This document shows positions 6,665 through 13,498 of a stretch of DNA of 33,389 nt, one piece after another. The translations under genes and the position numbers were made by a program. The stretch comes from Catenibacillus sp964565805. Lineage in GTDB: Bacteria; Bacillota; Clostridia; Lachnospirales; Lachnospiraceae. The notes beneath the pieces are model-generated. The model was not told the origin of the DNA. It ran no database searches and saw nothing but the letters and a program-made list of their open reading frames with translations. Position 1 is the stretch's first letter, and each line of letters begins with the position of its first letter. The stretch spans positions 1 to 33,389 of the forward strand of contig CAZMGH010000031.1 in assembly GCA_964565805.1 (NCBI GenBank), in the 5' to 3' direction.

Positions 6665-7846
6665 ATGACAGACCTTCTTGTAAAACTGTTTGTAAAGGAT
6701 TATAAAAATGTAGAAAATGAAAAAGTACGTACGGACTACGGGGTATTGTCAAGCATTGTGGGTATTTGCTGCAATGTGCTGCTATTTGCCGTTAAAGCTG
6801 TGATCGGGACGATCCTTGGAAGTATTGCTGTTGTGGCAGATGCCTTTAACAACCTGTCAGATGCCTTTTCTTCCATTATTTCTTTTGCAGGTGTTAAGCT
6901 GGCCAGCCGGCCGGCGGATAAAGAGCACCCCTTTGGACACGGCCGCTATGAGTACATTGCCGCATTTATTGTGGCCTGTCTGGTCATTGAGGTTGGTTTT
7001 ACTTTTGTTAAAAGCGCAGTAGATAAGATCCTTCATCCGGAGGCAGTGACCTTCAGCGTGATTTCCGTGATCATTCTTGCGCTGTCCATTTTAATTAAGC
7101 TGTGGCTTGGACTGTTTAACCGTAAGCTGGGAAACCGAATCAATTCTACAGTAATGAAAGCTACCTCCGCAGATGCCCTGGGAGATGTGCTGACTACAGC
7201 AGCAACGATTGTTTCCCTGCTGATCTGCCGGTTCCTTGGGTGGAACGTGGATGGGATTGTAGGTCTGCTTGTGGCTGTTGTTGTGGTTTTAGCTGGCGTG
7301 AATATTGCCAAAGATACGATCCGCCCCCTTCTTGGAGAGCGTCCGGATCCTCAGGTATATAAAATGCTGGAGAGCAAGGTGGAAGCTTATGATGGCATTG
7401 TAGGTACGCATGATTTGATCATACATAATTACGGTCCTACCCGGAGTATGGCCACGATCCACGCAGAGGTTTCTAATAAGGAAGATATTGAAACCTCTCA
7501 TGAGCTGATCGATCGGATCGAGCGGGAAGTGGCTAAGGAGACAGGGATTTTTCTGGTCATTCATATGGACCCGGTGGATATGGAAGATCCTTTTGTCGTT
7601 CAGTGGCGGAAAAAGGTTTATGCCATGATCCATGAAATGGATCCGAATGTTTCTGCCCATGATTTTCGTATGGTCAGGGGCAAGGATCAGATCAATCTGA
7701 TTTTTGATATTGTAGTGCCATATTCTTATAATATAGAAAAGACCCATCAGTTTATTCTAAAGCTTGAGGAAAAGATTCGCCAGAAGGATTCCCGGTGCCA
7801 GTGCGTCATTACGATTGACCACAGCTTTGGGGAAGAGGCAGAATAG
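6665..7846 (+). CDS. cation diffusion facilitator (CDF) family transporter
   Basis: A 393-residue proton-coupled exporter of divalent metals such as Zn2+, Mn2+ or Fe2+ in the cytoplasmic membrane. The metal site is visible as NNLSD (residues 62-66, helix 2) and SADALGD with its D-x-x-x-D (helix 5). The segment HPFGHGRYE after helix 2 is typical of the family. Six hydrophobic helices are followed by a cytosolic domain of about 190 residues, longer than in YiiP, with several His residues. ATG 6665 was chosen because the upstream in-frame codons have no ribosome site; TAAGGATGG precedes it. A strong hairpin follows the stop. The metal cannot be predicted from this sequence. Confidence 0.93.
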   Translation: MTDLLVKLFVKDYKNVENEKVRTDYGVLSSIVGICCNVLLFAVKAVIGTILGSIAVVADAFNNLSDAFSSIISFAGVKLASRPADKEHPFGHGRYEYIAAFIVACLVIEVGFTFVKSAVDKILHPEAVTFSVISVIILALSILIKLWLGLFNRKLGNRINSTVMKATSADALGDVLTTAATIVSLLICRFLGWNVDGIVGLLVAVVVVLAGVNIAKDTIRPLLGERPDPQVYKMLESKVEAYDGIVGTHDLIIHNYGPTRSMATIHAEVSNKEDIETSHELIDRIEREVAKETGIFLVIHMDPVDMEDPFVVQWRKKVYAMIHEMDPNVSAHDFRMVRGKDQINLIFDIVVPYSYNIEKTHQFILKLEEKIRQKDSRCQCVITIDHSFGEEAE

Positions 7847-7847
7847 A

Positions 7848-7872
7848 GGGGCTGCCTGCGGCAGCCCCGTGC
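7848..7872 (+). terminator. hairpin terminator after the CDF gene
   Basis: Perfect 9-bp stem GGGGCTGCC / GGCAGCCCC with a TGC loop, beginning one base after the stop. The following T-content is weak (GTGCTTATTT). Confidence 0.55.
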
Positions 7873-7940
7873 TTATTTGCCGCCTTCAAAGTGGAAATAA
7901 ACTTTTCACTTCAGTAAATTTCAATTTTAAAAAAAAGGGG

Positions 7941-7968
7941 TTGCATTTTTAGAAAGACATGGTATAAT
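7941..7968 (+). promoter_or_regulatory. promoter for tRNA-Gln
   Basis: TTGCAT (7941-7946), 16 bases, TATAAT (7963-7968) preceded by TGG (extended -10). The tRNA begins 20 bases further on. Confidence 0.65.
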
Positions 7969-7987
7969 AACATTTGTTACGGGATGA

Positions 7988-8059
7988 TGGGCTGTCGCCA
8001 AAAGGCAAGGCACAGGATTCTGACTCCTGCATTTGAAGGTTCGAATCCTTCCAGCCCAG
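7988..8059 (+). tRNA. tRNA-Gln (anticodon CTG)
   Basis: Cloverleaf of 72 bases: acceptor TGGGCTG/CAGCCCA with discriminator G, anticodon arm CAGGA-TTCTGAC-TCCTG giving anticodon CTG, and T-loop TTCGAAT. CCA is not encoded. It is followed at once by its own terminator, so it is a single-gene unit. Confidence 0.96.
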
Positions 8060-8070
8060 TTTTAACAGAG

Positions 8071-8103
8071 TGAGACAGTCTGATTCAGGCTGTCTCATTT
8101 TCG
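8071..8103 (+). terminator. terminator after tRNA-Gln
   Basis: TGAGACAG / CTGTCTCA stem (8071-8078 with 8090-8097) followed by TTTTCGTTT. Confidence 0.8.
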
Positions 8104-8208
8104 TTTCCCGGGAAGTCTGGTGTTTGGGACGTAAGCGCCTGTATACCAGTCTGAAGCCGGGGTAAAGGATATAAGGGAATACGGCATGAATAAAGGAGAG
8201 GACAGAAA

Positions 8209-8925
8209 GTGTATACGTACAAGCGAAAGGTAACTTACAGTGAAGTGGCTTGTGATGGTATGGCAGATGCGGCCCAGATTGTCCGGTATTTTCAGGACTG
8301 TTCTACCATGCAGTCAGAATCATTAGGCATGGGGATCGACTATCTGGAGCAGCACAGTCATGTATGGATGCTGACGGCTTGGCAGATCCAGTTTAACCGT
8401 CGGCCCAAACTGGGGGAAGATTTTGTAACAGGGACATGGGCTTATGATTTTGATGCCATGTATGGATACAGAAATTTCATTTTAAAAGGCCCGGGAGATG
8501 AAACTCTGGCAGTGGCTAATTCCATCTGGGTGCTGATTAATACCCTTACGGGAAGACCGGAAAAGCTGACTATGGAAGCTGTGGAAGGGTACGGCAGTGA
8601 GGAAAGGTATCCGATGGATTATGCCCCAAGACGGATAAAGCTGCCTAAGGAATGGGAGGAAAAGAAGCCCTTTACAGTGAAACGGGCAGATTTGGATACA
8701 AACTGCCATGTGAACAATGCCTGCTATATTTCCATGGCCCTGGAATATGTGAAGCCGGAGGATAATATCCGACAGGTACGGGTGGAATATAAGAAAGCAG
8801 CGCTGCTTGGGGACCGGATCTATCCCAAAGTGAGCCGAAAAGATAACACCATGACCGTAGCTTTGTGCAGTGAAGATGGCCAGATATTTGTAGCTGTGGA
8901 AATGTTAATGGATTTAAATATTTAA
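8209..8925 (+). CDS. acyl-[acyl-carrier-protein] thioesterase
   Basis: A 238-residue double hot-dog thioesterase related to plant FatA/FatB, which releases free fatty acids from acyl-ACP. The first hot-dog half carries the helix with IVRYFQDCSTMQSE (24-37). The second has DTNCHVNNACYI (163-174), the family's catalytic D-x-N-x-H-V-N-N segment. The start is GTG 8209, with AAAGGAGAGG 7-10 bases upstream; the resulting N-terminus MYTYKRKVTYSEVACDG is typical. In bacteria such enzymes may adjust membrane fatty-acid flux. No fatty-acid synthesis genes lie beside it, so the chain-length preference and role are not predictable here. Confidence 0.92.
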   Translation: MYTYKRKVTYSEVACDGMADAAQIVRYFQDCSTMQSESLGMGIDYLEQHSHVWMLTAWQIQFNRRPKLGEDFVTGTWAYDFDAMYGYRNFILKGPGDETLAVANSIWVLINTLTGRPEKLTMEAVEGYGSEERYPMDYAPRRIKLPKEWEEKKPFTVKRADLDTNCHVNNACYISMALEYVKPEDNIRQVRVEYKKAALLGDRIYPKVSRKDNTMTVALCSEDGQIFVAVEMLMDLNI

Positions 8926-9002
8926 AGATGCATAGCAGTTTTGAGTAAAATAATATGTACCAGGAAGGCCCCGAGGGGTTTACCAATGGGATGGAGGATA
9001 AG

Positions 9003-9845
9003 ATGATTCGTTTAGGAGAAAAACAGACGTTGACGATTACCCGTAAAAAGGATTTTGGAGTATATTTATGTAATCCGGCGGACGCCGGCGGGGAAGCTGT
9101 GCTGCTGCCTAAAAAAGAAGTGCCTGCAGGGGCAGATGTAGGAACAGCGCTGGAGGTTTTCATTTATCGGGATTCCAGTGACCGGCTGATCGCCACAACG
9201 GCCCAGCCCTTGATTACTTTGGGACAGACTGCTGTGTTAAAGGTACAGCAGGTAACAAAAATCGGCGCGTTTTTGGATTGGGGCCTGCCTAAGGATCTGC
9301 TCCTTCCATTTAAAGAGCAGACGGCCCATGTTAAGGAAGGGCGGGAATACCTGGTGGCCCTTTATATTGATAAGAGCAGCAGACTTTGCGCGACGATGAA
9401 GGTTTACGAGTACCTTCGGGCAGATTCTTCCTATAAAAAGGATGACCACGCCATTGGCTACATTTATCAGATCCATCCGGAATATGGCGCTTTTGTCGCT
9501 GTAGACGGCAAGTATCACGGTCTGATCCCTTCCAGGGAGCTTCACGGCGGTTTTGAACCGGGAGAAAAAGTGACGGTAAGAGTGTCCCGGGTTCGGGAAG
9601 ACGGAAAGCTGGAGCTGTCTTTGCATGAGCGGATCCCCTTTCAGATTGACACAGATGCAGACCATATTATGAAGCTGATCCAAAGCTATGACGGTATTTT
9701 GCCTTTTACAGAGAAAGCTTCTCCGGCAGTGATCGAGCGGGAGACAGGGCTGAGCAAGGCGGCATTTAAGCGGGCCATAGGCCGACTCCTTAAGACCGGC
9801 CGGATCCAGATCAATGATGGAAAGATTCGGGAAAAAGTGGATTGA
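9003..9845 (+). CDS. S1-domain RNA-binding protein, CvfB/YitL family
   Basis: A 280-residue protein of the CvfB (conserved virulence factor B) family: tandem S1-type OB folds followed by a C-terminal winged helix. The family-typical N-terminus MIRLGEKQTL leads into KDFGVYL. A second S1-like unit has KIGAFLDWGLPKDLLLP, a third HPEYGAFVAVDGKYHGLIP, and the winged-helix end ERETGLSKAAFKRAIGRLLK. Homologues bind RNA and affect virulence-factor expression in Staphylococcus; the role in Clostridia is unknown. ATG 9003 is preferred because GGAGG lies 5 bases before it; the upstream in-frame ATGs at 8955 and 8991 have poorer sites. Confidence 0.88.
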   Translation: MIRLGEKQTLTITRKKDFGVYLCNPADAGGEAVLLPKKEVPAGADVGTALEVFIYRDSSDRLIATTAQPLITLGQTAVLKVQQVTKIGAFLDWGLPKDLLLPFKEQTAHVKEGREYLVALYIDKSSRLCATMKVYEYLRADSSYKKDDHAIGYIYQIHPEYGAFVAVDGKYHGLIPSRELHGGFEPGEKVTVRVSRVREDGKLELSLHERIPFQIDTDADHIMKLIQSYDGILPFTEKASPAVIERETGLSKAAFKRAIGRLLKTGRIQINDGKIREKVD

Positions 9846-9940
9846 TCCTTTGGTCTTAAGCTGAAAGCCTGAATCTTTTCAAGAAGTTATTTTTGTGCGG
9901 CCTGGGCAGTAAATGCGCAGACCTGGCTGTTCGGCCTATT

Positions 9941-10028
9941 TGTTACAAAATGTTTACAAAATTGGTTGACAGGGTTAAAAATCGCTGGTATAATATGTTT
10001 GTAACAAAATTGTAACAAAAAATGTAAC
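9941..10028 (+). promoter_or_regulatory. WalR-like half-sites flanking the NlpC/P60 promoter
   Basis: Upstream of the -35 box are TGTTAC (9941-9946) and TGTTTA (9951-9956). Downstream of the -10 box are three TGTAAC copies at 10000-10005, 10011-10016 and 10023-10028. The pair at 10000/10011 is TGTAAC-N5-TGTAAC, an exact fit to the Bacillus WalR (YycF) box TGTWAH-N5-TGTWAH, and cell-wall hydrolases are classic WalR targets. Confidence 0.5.
9966..9994 (+). promoter_or_regulatory. consensus sigma-A promoter for the NlpC/P60 gene
   Basis: Perfect TTGACA (9966-9971) and TATAAT (9989-9994) with a 17-base spacer. The transcript would start near 10001, inside the downstream TGTAAC repeats. Confidence 0.85.
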
Positions 10029-10098
10029 ATTTTTCTTCTGTGTACGGGCATGGCCCGGGAAGGATAAGCACACGTTATGAATAGAAATGGTGAAGTTT

Positions 10099-11952
10099 AT
10101 GATTAAAATGAAAAGATTTAGGAGAAAAGCCAAGGTTTCATTGGCAGCGGCGCTTATATTGGCTCAGGCGGTCGGTTTTCAGTCTCTGCCGGTACATGCA
10201 GCAACGACCGGTACAGTAACCTGCAGTGTATTAAATGTCCGTTCTGGAGGCTCCACCAGTGATCCGGTGATCACAACGGTGTCCAAAGGAACAGAGCTTG
10301 AGATTATTTCATCTGAAAATGGCTGGTATGCCATTTCCATTAATGGAACTACCGGTTATGTAAGCGCGGAGTATGTATCTACAGATGGTTCAGGAAGTAT
10401 TGCTATTTCCGGTCAGTCCGGCTCTGTTAATGTGAGTGTGCTGAATTTAAGAAGCGGCGCGTCTACGAGTTACTCTGTTATAGGAACTCTTTATATGGGA
10501 GATACTGTAAGTATTACAGAGAGCAATAATGGCTGGTACGGCGTGACTACAGCGTCAGGAGCCACCGGTTATGTTTACGCCCAGTATATCACTCTGGGAT
10601 CTTCAGGAAGTACTTCCACAAGCGTAACTCCCGCTTCCGGTGAAGGCACATGTAATACATCTGCTTTAAACGTTCGTTCGGATGCCAGCACAAGCGCTTC
10701 CGTGATCGGCCTTATCCGTTATGGCACAAAGGTGACGATTACAGGAACCGCAGGCGCCTGGTACCAGGTTACAACGACTGTAAATGGGTCCAGCGTGACC
10801 GGATTTGTTCACGGGGATTATATTACTCTGGATAGTTCCGACAGCAGCAGTGAAGTGACCTCCGGCGAAGGTGTATGTAATACATCGGCATTAAATATAA
10901 GGAAAGAAGCAACGACATCTTCCGCAACCTACGGCCTGATCCGTCAAGGCGATAAGGTAACGATTCTTGGAAAAACCGGCGACTGGTATCAGGTAAAGGC
11001 TACAGTCAATGGCAGCGAGGTGACAGGTTACGCTCATTCCGCTTACATAACGATTTCAGATTCTAGTTCATCTGATGAAAGCACAAGCACGGTAGAAGCT
11101 GCTTCCGGTACAGGTGTCTGCAATACGACAGCATTAAATGTACGGCAGGAGGCGTCAACAAGCTCGAAATCTTTAGGACTGATTTATAAAAACGCGAAAG
11201 TGACGATTACCGGAAAGAGCGGTTCCTGGTATCAGGTAAAGGCTACGGTAAACGGCAGCGAGGTGACCGGCTTTGTTTATCAGGATTATATTACTTTAAG
11301 CGATGACAGTTCATCCAGCAGCGATGAGCCTACAGTTAGTGAGGTAAACGAAACTGTATGGGCAACGACCGCAGTGAATGTGCGTAAAGGCTGGGGGACC
11401 AGCTATGGCATTATCGCAACGCTGCGCCAGGGCGCCAGTGTGACACGTACAGGCGTGTTAAGCAACGGATGGAGCCGTGTGGATTATAATGGAACAACGG
11501 CGTATATTTCTAGCCAATATCTGACCACAACGAATCCTTCTTCGGATGATGGGACAACTTCCAGTGGATCTTCCTCAGGAATTACAGGTGTGACTGGCGC
11601 TGATATTGCCGAATATGCTTTACAGTGGAAAGGTTATCCTTATGTATGGGGCGGCAATGATTTGAACACAGGTGTAGATTGTTCCGGATTTACTCAGCAG
11701 GTATATCTTCACTTTGGAATTACTTTAAATCGTGTAGCTGATGCTCAGAAGCAGAATGGTATCCGTATTTCCTCTATTGATGAGGCAGAACCTGGAGATC
11801 TGATTTTCTACGGCAGCAGCACCTATGCGGATCATGTAGCGATCTACATTGGCAACGGCCAGGTGATCCACGCCAGCAGTCCTTCGGTGGGAATCATTGT
11901 ATCAAATGCAACATACCGTACACCAGTGGCTATTGTACGTGTTATTTATTAA
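10099..11952 (+). CDS. secreted NlpC/P60 peptidoglycan endopeptidase with six SH3b domains
   Basis: A 617-residue exported cell-wall hydrolase. Residues 1-34 form a signal peptide (basic start, hydrophobic core, VHA cleavage). Six bacterial SH3 repeats follow at about 38-94, 108-166, 182-245, 256-319, 337-400 and 418-476, joined by Ser-rich linkers; copies 3 to 5 are most alike. The C-terminal NlpC/P60 domain (about 502-617) has catalytic Cys528 in DCSGF, His579 in DHVAIY and His591 in VIHASS. This type cuts D-Glu/meso-diaminopimelate-type stem peptides while SH3b units bind the wall. The start is uncertain: ATG 10099 has GGTGA 5 bases upstream, whereas in-frame ATG 10087 has none. A 9-codon frame (10077-10106) overlaps this start. 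Confidence 0.95.
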   Translation: MIKMKRFRRKAKVSLAAALILAQAVGFQSLPVHAATTGTVTCSVLNVRSGGSTSDPVITTVSKGTELEIISSENGWYAISINGTTGYVSAEYVSTDGSGSIAISGQSGSVNVSVLNLRSGASTSYSVIGTLYMGDTVSITESNNGWYGVTTASGATGYVYAQYITLGSSGSTSTSVTPASGEGTCNTSALNVRSDASTSASVIGLIRYGTKVTITGTAGAWYQVTTTVNGSSVTGFVHGDYITLDSSDSSSEVTSGEGVCNTSALNIRKEATTSSATYGLIRQGDKVTILGKTGDWYQVKATVNGSEVTGYAHSAYITISDSSSSDESTSTVEAASGTGVCNTTALNVRQEASTSSKSLGLIYKNAKVTITGKSGSWYQVKATVNGSEVTGFVYQDYITLSDDSSSSSDEPTVSEVNETVWATTAVNVRKGWGTSYGIIATLRQGASVTRTGVLSNGWSRVDYNGTTAYISSQYLTTTNPSSDDGTTSSGSSSGITGVTGADIAEYALQWKGYPYVWGGNDLNTGVDCSGFTQQVYLHFGITLNRVADAQKQNGIRISSIDEAEPGDLIFYGSSTYADHVAIYIGNGQVIHASSPSVGIIVSNATYRTPVAIVRVIY

Positions 11953-12000
11953 AAGAAATTTTCAGTTACATATTTTATGATCGTTCATCATTCCCTTCAG

Positions 12001-12037
12001 ACCGGGAGCGGGCTCACACAGCTTGCTCCCGGTTTTC
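12001..12037 (+). terminator. terminator after the NlpC/P60 gene
   Basis: 9-bp stem ACCGGGAGC / GCTCCCGGT (12001-12009 with 12025-12033) followed by TTTC. Confidence 0.75.
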
Positions 12038-12039
12038 TG

Positions 12040-12078
12040 CGTGCTACGCCTGGCAAGCGGCCGCCATGCTTGCAGGAC
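12040..12078. repeat. dispersed GC-rich hairpin repeat, copy 1
   Basis: Contains the 20-mer AAGCGGCCGCCATGCTTGCA, whose ends pair as a GCAAGC/GCTTGC hairpin, plus upstream TACGCC. The same block occurs at 13251-13289, again directly after a terminator. Confidence 0.6.
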
Positions 12079-12228
12079 AAATCGTCAGAAAATTTGTCGG
12101 ATTTTTTTAAAATGCAAGATGGGTTTTCTCAGCGAAAAAGGGTAAAAAAAATCGAATTAGAAAGATTGCACAAAAAACAGGCATATGTTTACATAATCAG
12201 GAATATATAAAATTATTTGCGCACATAG

Positions 12229-12325
12229 TTATCCACGGGAAATCAACGGCATTTTTCGTGAAAAATGACTTATTCACAAAGTTATCCACATTATCCACAA
12301 TCGAAAGCTGTGGAAAAGTGGATAA
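12229..12325. promoter_or_regulatory. cluster of six DnaA-box 9-mers
   Basis: Plus-strand boxes: TTATCCACG (12229-12237), TTATTCACA (12270-12278), TTATCCACA (12282-12290) and TTATCCACA (12291-12299), the last two abutting. Minus-strand boxes: TTTTCCACA (12309-12317) and TTATCCACT (12317-12325). Two are perfect matches to TTATCCACA, a third fits TTATNCACA, and three differ from TTATCCACA by one base. A palindrome CATTTTTC-GT-GAAAAATG (12250-12267) lies inside. The cluster is about 185-280 bases upstream of the hpf promoter. With no dnaA, dnaN or rpmH nearby and no strand switch, a DnaA-titrating or regulatory cluster is likelier than oriC. Confidence 0.7.
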
Positions 12326-12335
12326 ATCTGCCGTG

Positions 12336-12510
12336 AAAAAACGAAAATATGTTTTGGTGATAATGTAAAATCCGAAAAAAACAGTAAAATAATCTTAAAT
12401 TCCCTTGACATTTTTGTTTTTTAATAATTGATAAAAATAGAATTAATAATTTTATTTTAGCGAAAAAATAAGGTAAAAATAGAAATATTTTGAAAATTAA
12501 TTTAATTGGC
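12336..12510. other. AT-rich block beside the DnaA boxes
   Basis: About 175 bases made up mostly of A and T runs between the DnaA boxes and the hpf promoter, with no credible gene. It contains TTGACA at 12405-12410 but no good -10 at the right distance. It looks like a helically unstable region or an UP-element-rich upstream region. Confidence 0.5.
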
Positions 12511-12538
12511 TTGAAAAGGAATGGTTTTATGATATAAT
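12511..12538 (+). promoter_or_regulatory. promoter for hpf
   Basis: TTGAAA (12511-12516), 16 bases, TATAAT (12533-12538). Transcription would start near 12545, giving a 65-70 base leader. Confidence 0.6.
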
Positions 12539-12611
12539 AATCTTATGAAGAATTTACAAAGAGGGAGGATTATATTTAAGGTAAATATATTGACCAAAGG
12601 AGTTGGGATTT

Positions 12612-13139
12612 ATGCGTTATATTATCAGCGGAAAAAATATTGATGTGACAGAAGGATTAAAAGATGCGATTTATGACAAGATAGGAAAACTGGAAAAGTA
12701 TTTTACTCCGGAGACCGATGTGATCGTTACCTTGAGTGTGGAAAAGTCCCGCCAGAAGATTGAGGTTACTATTCCTGTAAAGGGAAGCATTATTCGTGCA
12801 GAACAGGTCAGCGATGATATGTACGTATCCATTGATCTGGTGGAAGAGATCATTGAGCGCCAGATGCGCAAGTATAAGACAAAACTGGTGAACCAGATGC
12901 ACGGATCAGGCAATTTCCAAAAAGCCTATATGGATATGGATGTGGAAGAAGACGAGGGAATCCGCATTGTGCGGACAAAGCGTTTTGCTATAAAGCCTAT
13001 GGATGTGGAAGAGGCCTGTGTACAGATGGAGCTTTTAGGCCATAATTTCTTTGTGTTCCGTAACGCAAGGACAGATGAAGTGAACGTGGTTTACAAGCGT
13101 AAGGGGAACACCTATGGCCTGATCGAACCTGAGTTTTAA
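12612..13139 (+). CDS. hpf: ribosome hibernation-promoting factor, long form (HPF/RaiA/YvyD)
   Basis: A 175-residue long-type HPF that joins two 70S ribosomes into inactive 100S dimers in starved cells. The N-terminal RaiA/YfiA domain (about 1-100) binds the decoding site, beginning MRYIISGKNIDVTEGL. After a charged linker rich in Asp/Glu, the C-terminal dimerisation domain (about 117-175) has VRTKRFAIKPMDVEEA and GHNFFVFRNARTDEVNVVYKR. ATG 12612 is preceded by AAAGGAG 9 bases upstream; the TTG at 12603 directly abuts that ribosome site. It starts an hpf-secA-prfB order common in Firmicutes, here interrupted by a membrane-protein gene, and ends with its own terminator. Confidence 0.96.
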   Translation: MRYIISGKNIDVTEGLKDAIYDKIGKLEKYFTPETDVIVTLSVEKSRQKIEVTIPVKGSIIRAEQVSDDMYVSIDLVEEIIERQMRKYKTKLVNQMHGSGNFQKAYMDMDVEEDEGIRIVRTKRFAIKPMDVEEACVQMELLGHNFFVFRNARTDEVNVVYKRKGNTYGLIEPEF

Positions 13140-13212
13140 AAACATTTACAACCCTATGTTTATAATTAGCGAAAGGGGATAAAAGTTTTCCCCTGTGATA
13201 CTGTGAATTTTC

Positions 13213-13250
13213 ATCAGCGGCATGCAAAATCCCGGCGTGCCGCTGATTTT
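13213..13250 (+). terminator. terminator after hpf
   Basis: 10-bp perfect stem ATCAGCGGCA / TGCCGCTGAT (13213-13222 with 13238-13247) and then TTT. Confidence 0.7.
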
Positions 13251-13289
13251 GTGCGATACGCCGGACAAGCGGCCGCCATGCTTGCATGA
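13251..13289. repeat. dispersed GC-rich hairpin repeat, copy 2
   Basis: Shares the 20-mer AAGCGGCCGCCATGCTTGCA and the preceding TACGCC with copy 1 at 12040-12078. It lies directly against the hpf terminator, as copy 1 does with the NlpC terminator. Confidence 0.6.
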
Positions 13290-13369
13290 GCGGACATTTG
13301 CCAGGAAACGGTCATCGAGGGGCGTGAGCCGTGAGATGGCGGCAATGAGGCCCGGAAGGTGGAAAAACG

Positions 13370-13398
13370 TTGACAAATCCTTTAAAGTGTACGATTAT
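13370..13398 (+). promoter_or_regulatory. promoter for the Asn/Tyr-rich membrane protein
   Basis: Perfect TTGACA (13370-13375), 17 bases, then GATTAT (13393-13398). The -10 is imperfect; a shifted ATTATA is also possible. Confidence 0.5.
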
Positions 13399-13498
13399 AT
13401 AAAGGAAATCTGGATTTTACAGACCACAGTCCATAGGCGGAGCACAGAGTATGGAAGTGGACGGTTGTGTGAAAGAGACACGGAGAAAGGAGTTTGTT

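Noticed and set aside
12229..12560. True chromosomal oriC
   Set aside because: DnaA boxes and an AT-rich tract are present, but dnaA/dnaN/rpmH/rnpA are absent and genes on both sides share one direction; reported as a DnaA-box cluster instead.
11953..12611. raiA-type structured ncRNA upstream of hpf
   Set aside because: That RNA class is found upstream of raiA/hpf genes in Firmicutes, but I see no extended GC-rich helices here beyond the terminator and the short repeat; the region is mostly A/T runs.
12545..12643. Frame starting at ATG 12545 before hpf
   Set aside because: The ATG coincides with the predicted transcription start, has no ribosome site and overlaps hpf out of frame.
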